A DNA stretch of 64,000 nucleotides from the NCBI RefSeq assembly GCF_000208745.1, contig NC_030853.1:26986158-27050157 (forward strand), given 5' to 3'. Below, piece after piece: positions 52,733 to 64,000 of the stretch. A program made the translations under genes and the position numbers. Every line of letters begins with the position of its first letter. Positions within the stretch are counted from its first letter, which is position 1. The notes under the pieces were generated by a model. The model worked only from the letters and a program-made list of their open reading frames with translations, ran no database searches and was not told the DNA's origin. This stretch comes from Theobroma cacao (lineage: Eukaryota; Streptophyta; Magnoliopsida; Malvales; Malvaceae).

Positions 52733-55700
52733 ATGAGAAGGAAGTGTAGGATTTGGTGGCCGAAGCAGCTCTCGTCAACCCAACAACTTTCTTACAATCT
52801 TCTTTTTGGCTGGTTTGTATCTTGCTCTTCGGATTCTCTTGACATTGTCGTCGCTTTCGCTTCGAATCACGAGTCATCTTCGAATCGACAATCTCCTCTC
52901 CAGGTAAAGCAGTAATCTTGATCTCATTTTCGTTTAAAAGATTTGTATGTATGAATTATAATTGTTTAGGGAAAAGGGTACTTAGAAATTAATGAAAGAA
53001 ACTTAATTCTTGTGTTCATCATTCTTGCTGAGCTTGTAATATTCCATGTAAAGCACTCATTTTTCCATTCACTTGTTTGTGTATGAATTATAATTGCTTT
53101 GGAAATAAGTTACTTGAAATTCAAAGAAAAAAAATTGCTTCTTGTGTTTTTGAACTGTTATCTGCTGAGCTTGTTATAATGCTGTAGCTGGATTTGGTAA
53201 GTGGAAAGTGTTTTAATTTGGGACTTTCTTTCACAATGTTGGATATTTCTTGTAAACAGGAGATCCTCCATTCTATTAATGGCAATATGCATGAATCTCT
53301 TCAAGATAAATCGAAGTTTTCTTTGTTGGGTCATCATAGAGCTTGTCTCAGCAGTGGCCATGTGTTTTGCAATGGAGTGGAAGAGGATGATCTGAGAAAG
53401 TCCTCTGCTTACCGTGCAGATGGAACCAGCAGATGTTGTGGACAATGGAGCTGTGGATGCATAAAACTAGATAGCTTATTGGACGAGTGTAAACAGATGT
53501 CTATGGAAAGCAATTACTGGATTGAGCTGGCATATGATTCTCTTCATGTTCATGCCAGGGATATTCGTTGGATTCCTAAATTGCATCGTATTCATTGGAA
53601 TGGGGAAACAGTGGCTCGATGTGATGTCCACGTATGTAAGTCAGATTGCTTCTGCTGTTTGGTTTGTCTTTAAGTTGTATTTCTTCATGGCAATTAATCT
53701 TTGGCTTTCTGTCTGCACAAATTCAGGTTATAGTCTATGAAACTCCAACATATGGTGCACACCATTTTTCATTGAGATTCTGGAATTCTTCTGACCATGG
53801 GAAAACTTCTCTTAAGAAGCCTCAGTGGGTTGATGAACTTCACCAAAAGCAGCCTTTAAATGACTTGGTAATATAGTTCACAACCACCTTTTGATGGAAT
53901 TAGGCCATTTTTTTTTTCTTTCTTCTTTTTTTTTTAATATATATATTTTAAAGCAGGATACTGTCATTTTGGCAATCAACAGTGCCGCTGCAGCTAAGAA
54001 ATTTTTTGAGAAACATGATGGCGAGAGATCCAGTGCTAATATTCCTATTATTTGGATGTAATCTATCCTAACTATGCTTTGTCGTTTGCTTTTGCCATGC
54101 CTCTATCAGCATTTTCTGATGCATCATTATGTGACTTTGCAGGTTTTGTGCCTTAATGTGGCATTTATTGGCCATGTCAGTGGCATCATTGTCTACTTTT
54201 TTCTATATTTTTCTTCAGTTTTCTCATAGTTTTTTGAATTTTGGACCACGATCATGGGTATGTGCTGCATCAGCAAAGGCATTTAGCAATACCTGGATAA
54301 ATATTCGAATTCGTTGTTGCCAGATCTTATATTGGCCTATCTTTCTTCAGGACAATGATCTCAGGTGGCAAGTCTTTCGAATATATATGAATTCATTTAT
54401 TGATATATCAAGTTCTCAGTCCGTATTGAACTGAGGAAGTTTTCCGAATAGTGCCCCATTATGCCTCCCCTCATCATCCTGATTTATATTGATGTTTTCT
54501 TTTAGGTCTCAATCAAGCGTGGAATGTGCAGAAAAAGTTGCATTACATAAGCATTCCATGTGGTCTAGTTTGGTTGTTGATATCCTTTTGGGAAACTTGA
54601 TTGGTTTGGCACTCTTATTTCACGCAGAATCTGTCTGTTTGTGGGTTTCAAAGTTTGCCAGTGACTTTACAAATGAGTTGCTGCGGTCGGGTTGTGTGTG
54701 GTTGATGGGTGTCCCTGCCGGCTTCAAGTTGAACATAGAATTGGCTGGAGTTCTCGGCATGATTTCTCTTAATATGATTCAAATTTGGTCTACCCTTTGG
54801 ATGTTTGTGGGTTCCCTCTTCATTTATTTCATCAAAGGACTTGCTATATCGGCAATTATTTTTGGGATGACAATACCAGCTGCTTTGGTCATAGACATGA
54901 TTACGATCGCAACATTGCATGTGTCAACCCTTCATTGGTTAATCTCAATTCTCTATTCACAGCAGTTACATGCACTAGCAGCTTTGTGGCGTCTTTTCAG
55001 GTACCGCTTCAGCATTTCTCATTTAGGATTTGATTGGCTCCTGCAATCCAGTCGTTATTGTAAACTAAAATCATATTTACAGTGTTGTGTATAGTGCAAG
55101 TATAGTAGTCCCATGAGTGTCATAATGGATCATTGCTACCATGTAGTAGAACCAGTTAAGAGGCTGATTTGAGCCTTTTTCTTTGAAGTTGTATTAATCT
55201 GACCTTGAATGACTTTGGCACCTGCTGAAGGCAGTGTTTTTGTACATAGTGGTGCAGCAAAAACTGAAAAATTAAATAGAAAAGCTTAAGCATATTAATA
55301 GATCATTGCAGGTCCTAATAAACATTGATCTCTACATCTGATAATGCTGAAATATGGCTGTCATAAGATGTCATGGATTGTATTAGAGAGAGTGGGGAAA
55401 AATGATCTTGTGAGGATTTTCTTTTCATGTTTTGAAGAACATAATTTGGCCTGCTATATTCTATCTCAATCAAAGTGTTTTATAAGGTCAATTTGTCTAG
55501 AATCCTATTTCAGTTTAAAATACTGGTTGCTTGGAAGAAGGGATCCCATGCTCTTGAAAGGCTAGCATTTTTCTTCTTTACATCCCTCATTAATATCATT
55601 ATTTTGTTTTGCGTCTGTTATAGCCCTACAGCTTTTAGCTGATAGAATTTAAAAGGCATACAATTTTTTTTTATTAGAAGTAAACTATGCCATGCCATAT

Positions 55701-56866
55701 ATCAGATATCAATGAATTAATTTCTTTGTTGAAAGCTGTTCTAAGAGCTGCTGTACTGTTGGCAGGGGACGAAAGTGGAATCCTCTTCGTCAAAGATTAG
55801 ATAGCTTTGACTACACTGTGAAACAACATGTTGTTGGATCTCTTTTATTTACACCACTTTTGCTTCTTTTGCCAACAACCTCTGTTTTCTATATTTTCTT
55901 CACTATTATGAACACAGCCATCAGCCTTAGCTGTATGTGCATTGAAGTCATCATATCTGTTATCCATGCTACTCCTTATATTAAAATTGTTCTTCGGTTG
56001 ATAAAACCAAGAAGATGTCCATCAGGGATATGGTTTGAAGTCATAGCCTGTCAAAGTAATAGCAGTGATTCTCCATGGAGTACTTCTATTGATAAAACCA
56101 ATTTGCCATTTGAAGAGGTGCCACAAAAAGAGGATAGAAATAGTATAATATCCAGTGTTTTGATTTCAATTCTCCACAGCAATTATTTGAGCATCGGTGA
56201 GGCCTCTTATTCTCAGAAAGTCATTGATATTCATTGGAGGAAAAATTCTTGAGTATAAGCCATTTGTGTAAAAACCAGAAAGGACCTAATGCTTGAGAAG
56301 GGCTTAGTTCTCCATTCAGGATTCTTTTGGCTTTTCCCTCCAAAACTTGGAGGGAGAAAGGAACAAAAAACTAGTTAGTGAAATTTAAAGTAATGATAAG
56401 TTCTCCCATGATGCAATTTGACAAATCTTAAAGATCTCCTTTTAACTTTTCATCTGCCAACTGAATATGAGAGTCTTTTAGGTCCTTGTTTGCTTGGGTT
56501 CTGATTGGAATGTTTAGTGCTAATCATAATGGAAAAAATCTTACAGGACACATGGTCTTACCTCACTATAGAAAAGCTTATTCCGAAGTTTCTGGATCAT
56601 ATTTTGCCACATCAGTTCTTGGTCTTCTTAGTGGTAACAAGTAAGTTGATTTACTATATTTAGGCATTCTGATTGTTCTGGGCTTTCGCATTATATTCTA
56701 AACTTGACTTCTCTACCTTCTATCCCCTCTTCTTTCCAGAATTGCATCTACTTTGGGAGCCACACTGCCCTCAACAATGCCATGGTTGTTTATCCCACAC
56801 AAAGAATATTGGTGCCTCTGTCGTAATGTGATTCTTGCGTGCAATGTAGATTGCAACAATCATTGA
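52733..56866 (+). CDS. GPI1: GPI1/PIG-Q subunit of the GPI-GlcNAc transferase
   Basis: Subunit of the ER enzyme that starts GPI-anchor synthesis by moving GlcNAc to phosphatidylinositol. Nine exons: 52733-52903, 53260-53631, 53727-53867, 53957-54057, 54143-54364, 54506-55000, 55766-56196, 56547-56640, 56740-56866; 717 aa, in frame throughout. The N-terminal half is soluble (FGWFVSCSSDSLDIVVAF, KLHRIHWNGETV, VIVYETPTYGAHHFSLRFWNS). The C-terminal half carries the family's membrane core with several helices and the marks [85 protein letters not shown]. ATG 52733 is the first in frame. It may be longer than some homologs because of the low-conservation stretch in exon 2. Tail to tail with COX10. 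Confidence 0.94.
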
Positions 56867-57861
56867 TGTCATGATTTAATAACCCCTTCATTGTACCTAA
56901 CTGGAGTATTTGAATTTTGTTGCAGTCTTTAAGCTGTTTTTGATTATATAGAGAATTTTGGTGGGACATAAGCTTCATCTTCTTTTTGTTTTGGTTCAAA
57001 CTTGGGCGTTAGAATTAACTATAACAGATTTAGGACATGAGGGGTAGTGTCCAAGGAGATCAGTTAAAACAAAAAAAAATGAAAAACGGGAAATTTATGT
57101 TGGTCAGCCATTTATTAGGAATCATTTGTTTGTTGCTACAGATTGTGCATATTAATTAATTATATTTCCAGTTCGGTTTTGGCATAAATTTGTTTACCAA
57201 GCTTTTAACTGTACTATGATCGCTTCTCCATTTCTTGATTGAAAATAGTGTGACATTAACACTGTTGGATAGGATGGGATATAGAGAGAAGAGACAAAGG
57301 TAAGAAAAGTAAAGAAATTAGTGAGTTGTTTCCTCCCACTCTCTTCATTTTATTTCTCTCTTCCTCCTACCAAACCTAGTGTTAATGTGTACAATGCTAG
57401 TTTGTCATCAGTGTTAGCTATTTTTGTTCGCTCTGGATTGCCAATAATTGGTTATGGTATGCTCGCAGGATGATGGCTTCATATTTTCATTTGATGACAG
57501 ATTGATTTTATTCAGAAGAATCTCCCATATTATGATTTGTAAACCACTGCTTTGGATTGTTGAAAGATGGATTAGACGGGGACTTTTCAATTGATCATGG
57601 CTAAAGTAAATGATATCAAAATCAAATACCCAATTCGAAGTATATTAAGATGAACGTTACTCTAAAGTGCATAAGCAGCTCAATCACAATTTACATTCAT
57701 TTCTAGTTAATGAAAATTGAGAAATGAAATCTTATTCTACACAAAAATGTGTAAAAATGGAGACTTGGGAGAAAAGCCTTGAATAGAAAGCTGAGGTTTC
57801 GGGGTTGTCCTTCCAACAATTTTATTCGGTATACAAAATTTGAGGCCAATGGAATAATACA
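56867..57861. other. Spacer between the convergent GPI1 and COX10 genes
   Basis: Holds both 3' UTRs. No conserved coding region or structured element recognised. Confidence 0.6.
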
Positions 57862-60800
57862 TCAAGGACCAGGAACAGGAAGAAAGGGAAATGGAGCGAT
57901 TGAGGCATATGCTACAGGTGGGCGTGCTTGTGGACCACCTGTGAAATGCCTCGTTTTCTTCTTCTGATCATCTTCGCTTACATCTTGCAAGGAAGATGAA
58001 AGCTCAATATACCTGTCAGGATTATCTGCAAGGCCTCGCTGTTCATCAGAGAGACGATGAAATAGGAGACCTGACATAAATACAGGAAGATACAAAAGGC
58101 TAGCATAGAACATCCTTCTTGCTTTTTGAGTGGTCCGGTCACGGTAAAATGAAAATGCTGCAGCACTTATTGCTAGAGTGATAAGCGATGATTCAACACA
58201 AAACCACCCAGAAGCCACACCCCCTGCAGAAAGAATTTCACTTAGCTTATATGAAGACATAAAAATGAGAATGAAATCTAACGCATATAGTCCACACTCA
58301 TCTACTGTAGTAATTAAGATAGTTCAAGACAAATTATTTGTTTGACAAACAGAATTCTGATTCAGGTTATAAATTTTTGGTTCATATCACTATAACACTA
58401 AATCCAGTAATCGGAAATTTTAATAAATATAAATGAGAGCTAATGGAAAAAAAAACCTAGCAAGATAATTTTCATGTTTGGAATGAGGTAACTCACAGTC
58501 ATAGGCTATGAACCCCAAAGGGATAAGATATAGGCAGTTCCTGAAAGCCACGGCAGCCGTCCTCTGACCTGAAGCATCTGCAAGGGAGAACATCCTGTAC
58601 CTGAAAAAAATAAAAAATCTTGGAAACTGAAGTCAAGGGAGAAAGACCACGTGAAACACATTAACTCACCAATTTACATGCAAAAGGGGGTCACGTGCCT
58701 CACCCAATATCCATGAAAAAATCATCCTAATGAAATCTTCTGAAATTTAAACTACATACATTTCTTGATTCAGAAAAGGGAAACATTTTCCCTTTCCAGG
58801 ATATATTATCAACAGCATTGGCCTACAGTGGAGATATTTAAGATCATTTCTCCAAGCCAAAGCTTAGGTTTCAACACAAGATTGTGAAAAAAGTGAAAGG
58901 CTGAAACAGAAAAGTTCAACCTTTCCTGCAGAGAGAAGAGAAGTTATTGAGCTAATCACAAACCAGTTCTGAAAATGCTTATTGCAAAAACATGCACATA
59001 CCCTCCTGCAGCATAATCATCACGGCACAAGTATGCCAGGGCCATAAAATGAGGTATTTGCCAAAAGTAGAGAGCTGCTGGAAGAATTAATCCATTGAGG
59101 GAAATCTGACCAGAAGCTGCAACCCACCTATGAATTCAGAACAGAAAATAAGCCTGCACATTAGAAGTGGTTGAATTTAAAATAAAATTTAAAGCAAAAC
59201 AACAAAGCCTTGGTTAAAAATCTTCTTTTTATTTCAAATAAAATAGCTAGATATATTCAAGCAAAAGTTTCTACGCTCTTCTATATCCTCTCAACATATA
59301 CTACCATCAACAATCAGCATATCAAACAAGTCTTCTAATCACAATGATCAAATAACTGCATACAGCTGGAGTTCCATACTGGACATTTTAGTTACAAACC
59401 TTTTGTATGTGACATACACGTTTTAACAGGTACGGAAAAAGTTGACACAGTTAAATACTACCCAGCCTATTAATATATAAACAAATAAAAATTTCTTTGA
59501 GGCAATCATCCGAAAACTTAGTAGAATTTAAAGACAGAATTACCCTAGAAGAGGAGGAATAGCACCAACAACAGCCCCAACCCATGTATTCACAGGGTGA
59601 ATCTGCTTCAATGGAGTATACACAAATGCGTAAAGAATAAGATTGGAAGCTGCAAGCCCAGCTGCCAACATACTAGCCTGCAATAACCTTGTGGCAGCAA
59701 CGACATTAGTCACTCAGCTGACAACATTTTAAGCAATTGCTGAAGATAAAAAGATTCAGAATTTGAAATTAAAGAAACAACGAAAAGAAGTGTGAATTCA
59801 TCTGGCCACCTTGCACGCCAACATAGCAGTGCCAGCAAATCCAAGTGAAGACGCCCAGGTGACTGCATGTGGTATTGTGATGCGCCCCGAAGGTAGAGGT
59901 CTTTGCCTCGTTCTCTTCATTTTGGCATCATTATTTATCTCAAACACCTAAGGACATGAAAACAATAGGTTAACTGAAATCTCGGTCAATCTAGACAATT
60001 CATGAAAAGTATCTTAAAATACAACCACCGGGAAAGATCATTTGCTTACAAAATCAACCAACTCAAGGGTGTGCGTGTGTGTGTGTGTACACACACAGGT
60101 GCCAAGGGAATTTTTTTGGTAAAGTTACCCTGTCCAAAGGGATGAGAGGTGCCTTTTACTAACATGACCTCTATACCTAGGCATGTGCCTCAACAACAAT
60201 GAATGTATGAAGACATCAAATTAATATTCATGCCATTCTGCCATTCATGACTTCTCAAAAAGCAAGAATCCAGCTCAAGAGTTTGTTTCAATAAGTGTTG
60301 TCAGGGTGTGTGCTGAGGTACATTTAGGTGCTAAGGTGAGAAACACATCAATTAAAGTGCCTCTCAACCATTACACAAGGACCTTTGTTGAAGTGCAAGC
60401 CTTTGGCACCTAAAAAGTGCCCTTTTTTTTTTTTTTGTAATGCAAGAGTTGCAATAGAGGCACACGTCAAAAACGAGAATTTTTTTTCTTCAATCTTTTT
60501 CTTACTTCTCCATGAGCGATACTTTAATTGACAAAGACAGAGATAATATTGTTCATATGTAACTTTTTTCCAAAGATAATGCTATTATCATGCTTGGAAA
60601 ATATAAAATAGTCACTAGTAGATCTCTATTTCATAACAATACTATTCTATAAAGCGGGCTATGAACTGCTATTTCAATCTGATCAACCAAACCTTAATTC
60701 AGGTTTCTCAGTTCCAGAATTGTGCTTAACAAAGTGTTCAAGAGAGCAATCAAAGACTGAAAAGAAAGAGAAAGCCGACCTGATTCAACGAATTCGCAGA

Positions 60801-61341
60801 TGCGGCAACCATCATGGTTCCAGCACAAGTCCAACAAAGCCCCGCCAAATCAACAGCGTTTCCACTCCCTAGCACATATCCAGTCCCGGAAGTCGCTACC
60901 ACCAACATACTATAAAAACGAACAAAAAAAGTCAAATTTTTTTTTATAACAAATCAACATTTCAAAGATCTGCCCAAAAATTTGTATGAGATTTGACCTG
61001 AGACGAGCCTTGGAGAGCTCCCAGTAACATCGACCGTAGTGACAAGCGAGCTGGATGGCATCTCTAGCTTTGGAACTCAAAGGTCGAAACCCGAGGGATC
61101 TGTCAGCGAGAAACCCTAGCTTTATGACGGAGTCAGATGAAGGAGAAGGCGAAGGCGTCGCCGATGAGGAATAGAAGCGTCGATAAGAAGGAGAAAGTAC
61201 GGGTTCAACGACGCCATTCGGACTTAAAATGGAAAAAGCGGATGCGTAATGAAAGCAATAATGATTAATGGAAGAGGAAGAGGATAGAAGCTTCGAAGAG
61301 AAGCTTAAAGTGGCGGAGTTTCGCCACATGGATGATTTCAA
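57862..61341 (-). CDS. COX10: COX10, protoheme IX farnesyltransferase, mitochondrial
   Basis: Inner-membrane enzyme that adds a farnesyl chain to heme B to make heme O, the first step to heme A for cytochrome c oxidase. Seven exons: 61341-60998, 60909-60780, 59947-59810, 59677-59544, 59127-59002, 58600-58497, 58223-57862; 445 aa. The first about 100 residues are serine/arginine rich with few acids, as in a mitochondrial presequence. UbiA-type prenyltransferase marks: ELSKARLS start of the core, [21 protein letters not shown] (the Asp/Asn-rich substrate motif, about residues 161-180), [27 protein letters not shown], and [20 protein letters not shown] (H at about 275), with GGYRMFS beyond. A poorly conserved hydrophilic tail ends [11 protein letters not shown]. 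Identification is secure. Confidence 0.96.
60069..60097. repeat. GT/AC microsatellite, self-complementary
   Basis: A GT run passes directly into an AC run in COX10 intron 2, so the tract is a near-perfect palindrome that can form a hairpin. Confidence 0.75.
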
Positions 61342-62207
61342 GAAATTTTCTTCAGGGAAATTTTGGCAGAGATTTTGGATCTTTTACGAGTTCATCGTTA
61401 TTATTCTTTAGGTCGACCGTCCAGACAGACGCTGCCGGTCGAAGTCGTGAAGATGATCCAACTCTTTAGAAAATGGCGTTGCCAGTAGCCACAAACCCAA
61501 GACCAGGCCCAATAAAGCAACAACATCCAAGAAAAAAAACCCATGAAAACAGATGTAAATCTAATATTTTGTTTTATATGAATTTATTAATCGAAAATAT
61601 TTTTAGTTGTTTAAATAATTATGTAAAAAATATTTTCCATCACCACCCATTTTCAACAAAAATTCATCTTCAATAACCTTTTATCATGACATGACATGAT
61701 AAAAATATCCACACTCGTCAATTATGCACGATATTCAAAATATTTTTTATATTTAATATATTATATATAGGGATAATATTTTATAATTTTTATTTATTTG
61801 TTTATTTCTCATTATACCGTTATATTGATTAGTTTGTTAAAGGAATAAATTATAGCTTGGAAATAAAGGAGAGATTTTCATGTATGAAAAATTTATTTTT
61901 TATTTTATATAAAATTTTTAATTAAATTTAATTATTTTTTATTATATTAAATATTGTAGTATTTTTGTAAAGATAATTATAGGTGATATGGTTCGTATAG
62001 AATGACTGAATAAACATAGTTCATGATACTTTGCTGGAAAAAAATACTAAATAAAGAGATAAAACAAAGAAAAATAGTTGAATAATACTTTGTTGGGAAA
62101 TAGTTGAATAATAATTGAACTCACAATTAATTGTTTCATCGAATCGTATAATCCCATTTCCCACTATAAATTACAAAATCTCAACTTTGGCTATTGATGT
62201 CTCAAAC
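61342..62207. other. Divergent promoter region, COX10 and tau GST
   Basis: AT-rich spacer. TATAAA at 62165-62170 is close to the GST start (38 bases) and may be its TATA box, giving a very short leader. The frame at 61473-61676 is unrecognised. Confidence 0.5.
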
Positions 62208-62965
62208 ATGGCTGAAGTGCAGCTTGTCGGCTCATGGGCTAGTGTTTATGTCTTTAGAGTTATTTGGGGCCTGAAACTAAAGGGGGTGGCATACGAATAC
62301 TTTGAAGAAGATCTCTCCAATAAGAGTCCTCTGCTTCTTCAGTCCAACCCAGTTCACAAGAAGATACCTGTTTTCATCCATGGTGGAAAACCCATTTGTG
62401 AGTCCATGATTATTCTTGAACATATTGAAGAGGCTTGGCCACATAATCCCTTGCTGCCAACCGATCCCTTTGACAAAGCCACTGCTCGATTTTGGATTAA
62501 ATTTGCAGAAGACAAGGTATAGTTTAGATTCAGAATCTTCAGTTTATGGCAGTATTGGACTATGTCGCTACCCTTATTATGTACCCTTCATTCTGGCAGA
62601 TTGCAGCAACAGTTTGGCCTCTTTATCGAACGGAAGGCGAAGAACAAGAGAAGGCAGTGAAAGAGAGCTTGGAAATGCTGCAAACTATCGAAGAACATGC
62701 CCTTGGGGTTGGGGATGAGAAGAAGTTCTTCGGAGGAGACAAGATTAATATGGTGGACATAGCCTTTGGTGGGATAGCTCATTGGCTGGGAATTATTGAA
62801 GATGTAGCAGGAATGAAGCTAGTCGAACCCCACAAGTTCCCTCGCCTGAGTCAGTGGATCGAAAACTTCAAACAAGTTCCTGTAATCAAAGAAAACCTCC
62901 CTGACCGTGACGCAACGTTTGCTTACTTGAAGCGTCGCCGGGAAATGCTGCTTGCATCCAAGTGA
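62208..62965 (+). CDS. GSTU: Tau-class glutathione S-transferase
   Basis: Cytosolic plant glutathione transferase that conjugates glutathione to xenobiotics and stress metabolites. Two exons, 62208-62516 and 62600-62965, with one 83-base intron at the position typical of tau GSTs; 224 aa. The thioredoxin-like domain has [20 protein letters not shown] (catalytic Ser expected at S12; the usual W-P-S-P is W-A-S-V here), [28 protein letters not shown] (cis-Pro and the ES glutathione motif). The helical domain has [48 protein letters not shown] and ends [12 protein letters not shown] 62208 gives the family's MAEVQLVG start; an upstream in-frame ATG at 62115 would add 31 residues not seen in the family. 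Confidence 0.95.
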
Positions 62966-63487
62966 CAGTACTCTTTCTAATTTTTTTAATATTTTCTTGA
63001 TCTTATTCTTAACTGCAGGAAATGAATCGAAGTGAATAAACTAGTGTTTTTTATCTTTTGATTTGGCTACAATTAATGAATAAACTTACTTAGTTTAACA
63101 GAGAGAAATGGGACTTTATATCTGTAGATTTTCTTATCTAAACTGCACCAATATAATTGTATAAATGCACGGACAGACACATTTCCTTTAGTCTTATTCA
63201 ACTGTTAAACGTGGGGCATGAGGACTTGCCAAAAGGTTCTCTTTTGACTCGAAAGATTACAAACACCATTAATTCAGATACGTCATGGATGATGCAAGAT
63301 AAACCATGTAGGACAATCGAATTTCATATCCTGCCCAACGCAAACTAAAGTGACCTCGGTGCTACTGCTAACTAAGGGAGGCCTAAGACACATAATTTCT
63401 ACTTGTTATTTATTTCACTAGGTAATATCCATAAAATGAGTAGATTGTATAGAGAAAATTCAGAACATAGATTCTGGGACAATGATG
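62966..63487. other. Spacer between convergent tau GST genes
   Basis: Holds both 3' UTRs; a 63-codon plus frame at 63157-63348 is unrecognised. Confidence 0.55.
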
Positions 63488-64000
63488 TCATTTAGAAGCA
63501 AGTATCATCTCCCTGCGGCGCTTGAAGAAAGCAAACATCTCGTCACGATCGTGAAGGTTTTCTTTGATTATTGGAACTTGCTTGAAATTCTTGATCCATG
63601 TTTGCAAACGAGGGAAATTGCCAGCTTCAAGTAGCTTCACTCCTGTTACATCTTCAATAACTGGTAACCAGTAGGCAAGTTGTCCAAAAGCAATATCCAC
63701 CATGTTAATCTTGTCTCCCCCAAAGAATTTCTTCTCTCCTAGTGCATGTTCTTCAATGGTTTTTAGCATTTCCAAGCTGTCCTTAACCGCCTTCTCATGT
63801 TCTTCACCGTTGGTCCTGAAAACCATCCAGATTGCTGGACTCTGTAAGAATCAAAGATGCAATAATAAATTATCAATAACAATTAAGTAGATCTTGTACA
63901 ATTCAGATTAATGAAATGAAAATTAGGAATAGCATATGCTCCGAAACCATGTCTAGAAGGCAAAAGATTTACCTTTTCATCGGCAAATTTGATCCAGAAA
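63488..64000 (-). CDS. GSTU: Tau-class glutathione S-transferase, 5' part beyond the window
   Basis: Paralog of the neighbouring gene on the opposite strand. Exon 2 is complete: 63841-63488, 117 codons plus stop, starting SPAIWMVFRTNGEEHEKAV and ending RREMILASK. The last nine or so codons of exon 1 (FWIKFADEK) are seen at 64000-63973 with a GTAAAT donor at 63972. The intron (63842-63972, 131 bases) sits at the same place as in the paralog. Shared blocks include [37 protein letters not shown] and DRDEMFAFFKRRRE. The glutathione-binding domain lies outside the window. Confidence 0.93.

Noticed and set aside
54648..55033. Frames on both strands overlapping GPI1 exon 6
   Set aside because: Shadows of the conserved membrane core.
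57779..57967. 62-codon plus frame
   Set aside because: Overlaps the COX10 terminal exon in antisense; no similarity.
62115..62207. In-frame upstream ATG of the first GST
   Set aside because: Would add 31 residues not seen in tau GSTs; a TATA-like box lies between it and the family start.

Overview
The window is nuclear DNA from a flowering plant, most likely a eudicot. The genes are broken by many GT–AG introns, the intergenic DNA is very AT-rich with plant-type microsatellites, and the products include plant-only families (tau glutathione transferases, S-protein homologs, a GATA factor with the CX2CX18CX2C finger). I cannot name the species. It holds ten conserved protein-coding genes, one cut by each window edge, plus an S-protein-homolog cluster in various stages of decay. 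There is no sign of prokaryotic genes, CRISPR arrays or viral genes, and I recognised no tRNA or rRNA.

Layout. (1) 75-4094, minus: serine-incorporator membrane protein, 3' end outside the window. (2) 6958-9155, plus: ING-type PHD-finger protein. (3) 11885-13459, minus: GATA zinc-finger factor. (4) 15575-19686, minus: mitochondrial chaperonin 60, 18 exons. (5) 20595-32348, minus: CLASP microtubule-associated protein, 22 exons. (6) 33261-35960, plus: NDUFA13/GRIM-19 subunit of complex I, divergent from CLASP. (7) 35961-44310: AT-rich, repeat-rich, with a nested MITE-like insertion, a 121-bp tandem duplication and one unrecognised candidate gene. (8) 44311-46976: S-protein-homolog cluster: a frameshifted plus-strand copy, an inverted pair of decayed copies able to fold into a hairpin, and an intact minus-strand copy. 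(9) 47950-51632, minus: F-box protein. (10) 52733-56866, plus: GPI1/PIG-Q. (11) 57862-61341, minus: COX10. (12) 62208-62965, plus, and 63488-64000, minus: two convergent tau-class glutathione transferases, the second cut by the window edge.

The neighbours do not form a pathway, as is usual in plant chromosomes. Three of them (CPN60, NDUFA13, COX10) act in mitochondria: protein folding, complex I, and heme A supply for complex IV. Exon boundaries were read from splice sites and checked by reading-frame continuity; for each complete gene the exons sum to whole codons and give a length that suits the family.

The most interesting observation is the inverted duplication of a decayed S-protein-homolog 3' end (45471-45685 against 45862-46049). 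It could give a long fold-back RNA similar in sequence to the intact copy 0.5 kb away, which is the arrangement proposed for newborn plant MIRNA or hairpin-siRNA loci. The nested MITE with an empty-site copy 6 kb away is the clearest mobile-DNA event.
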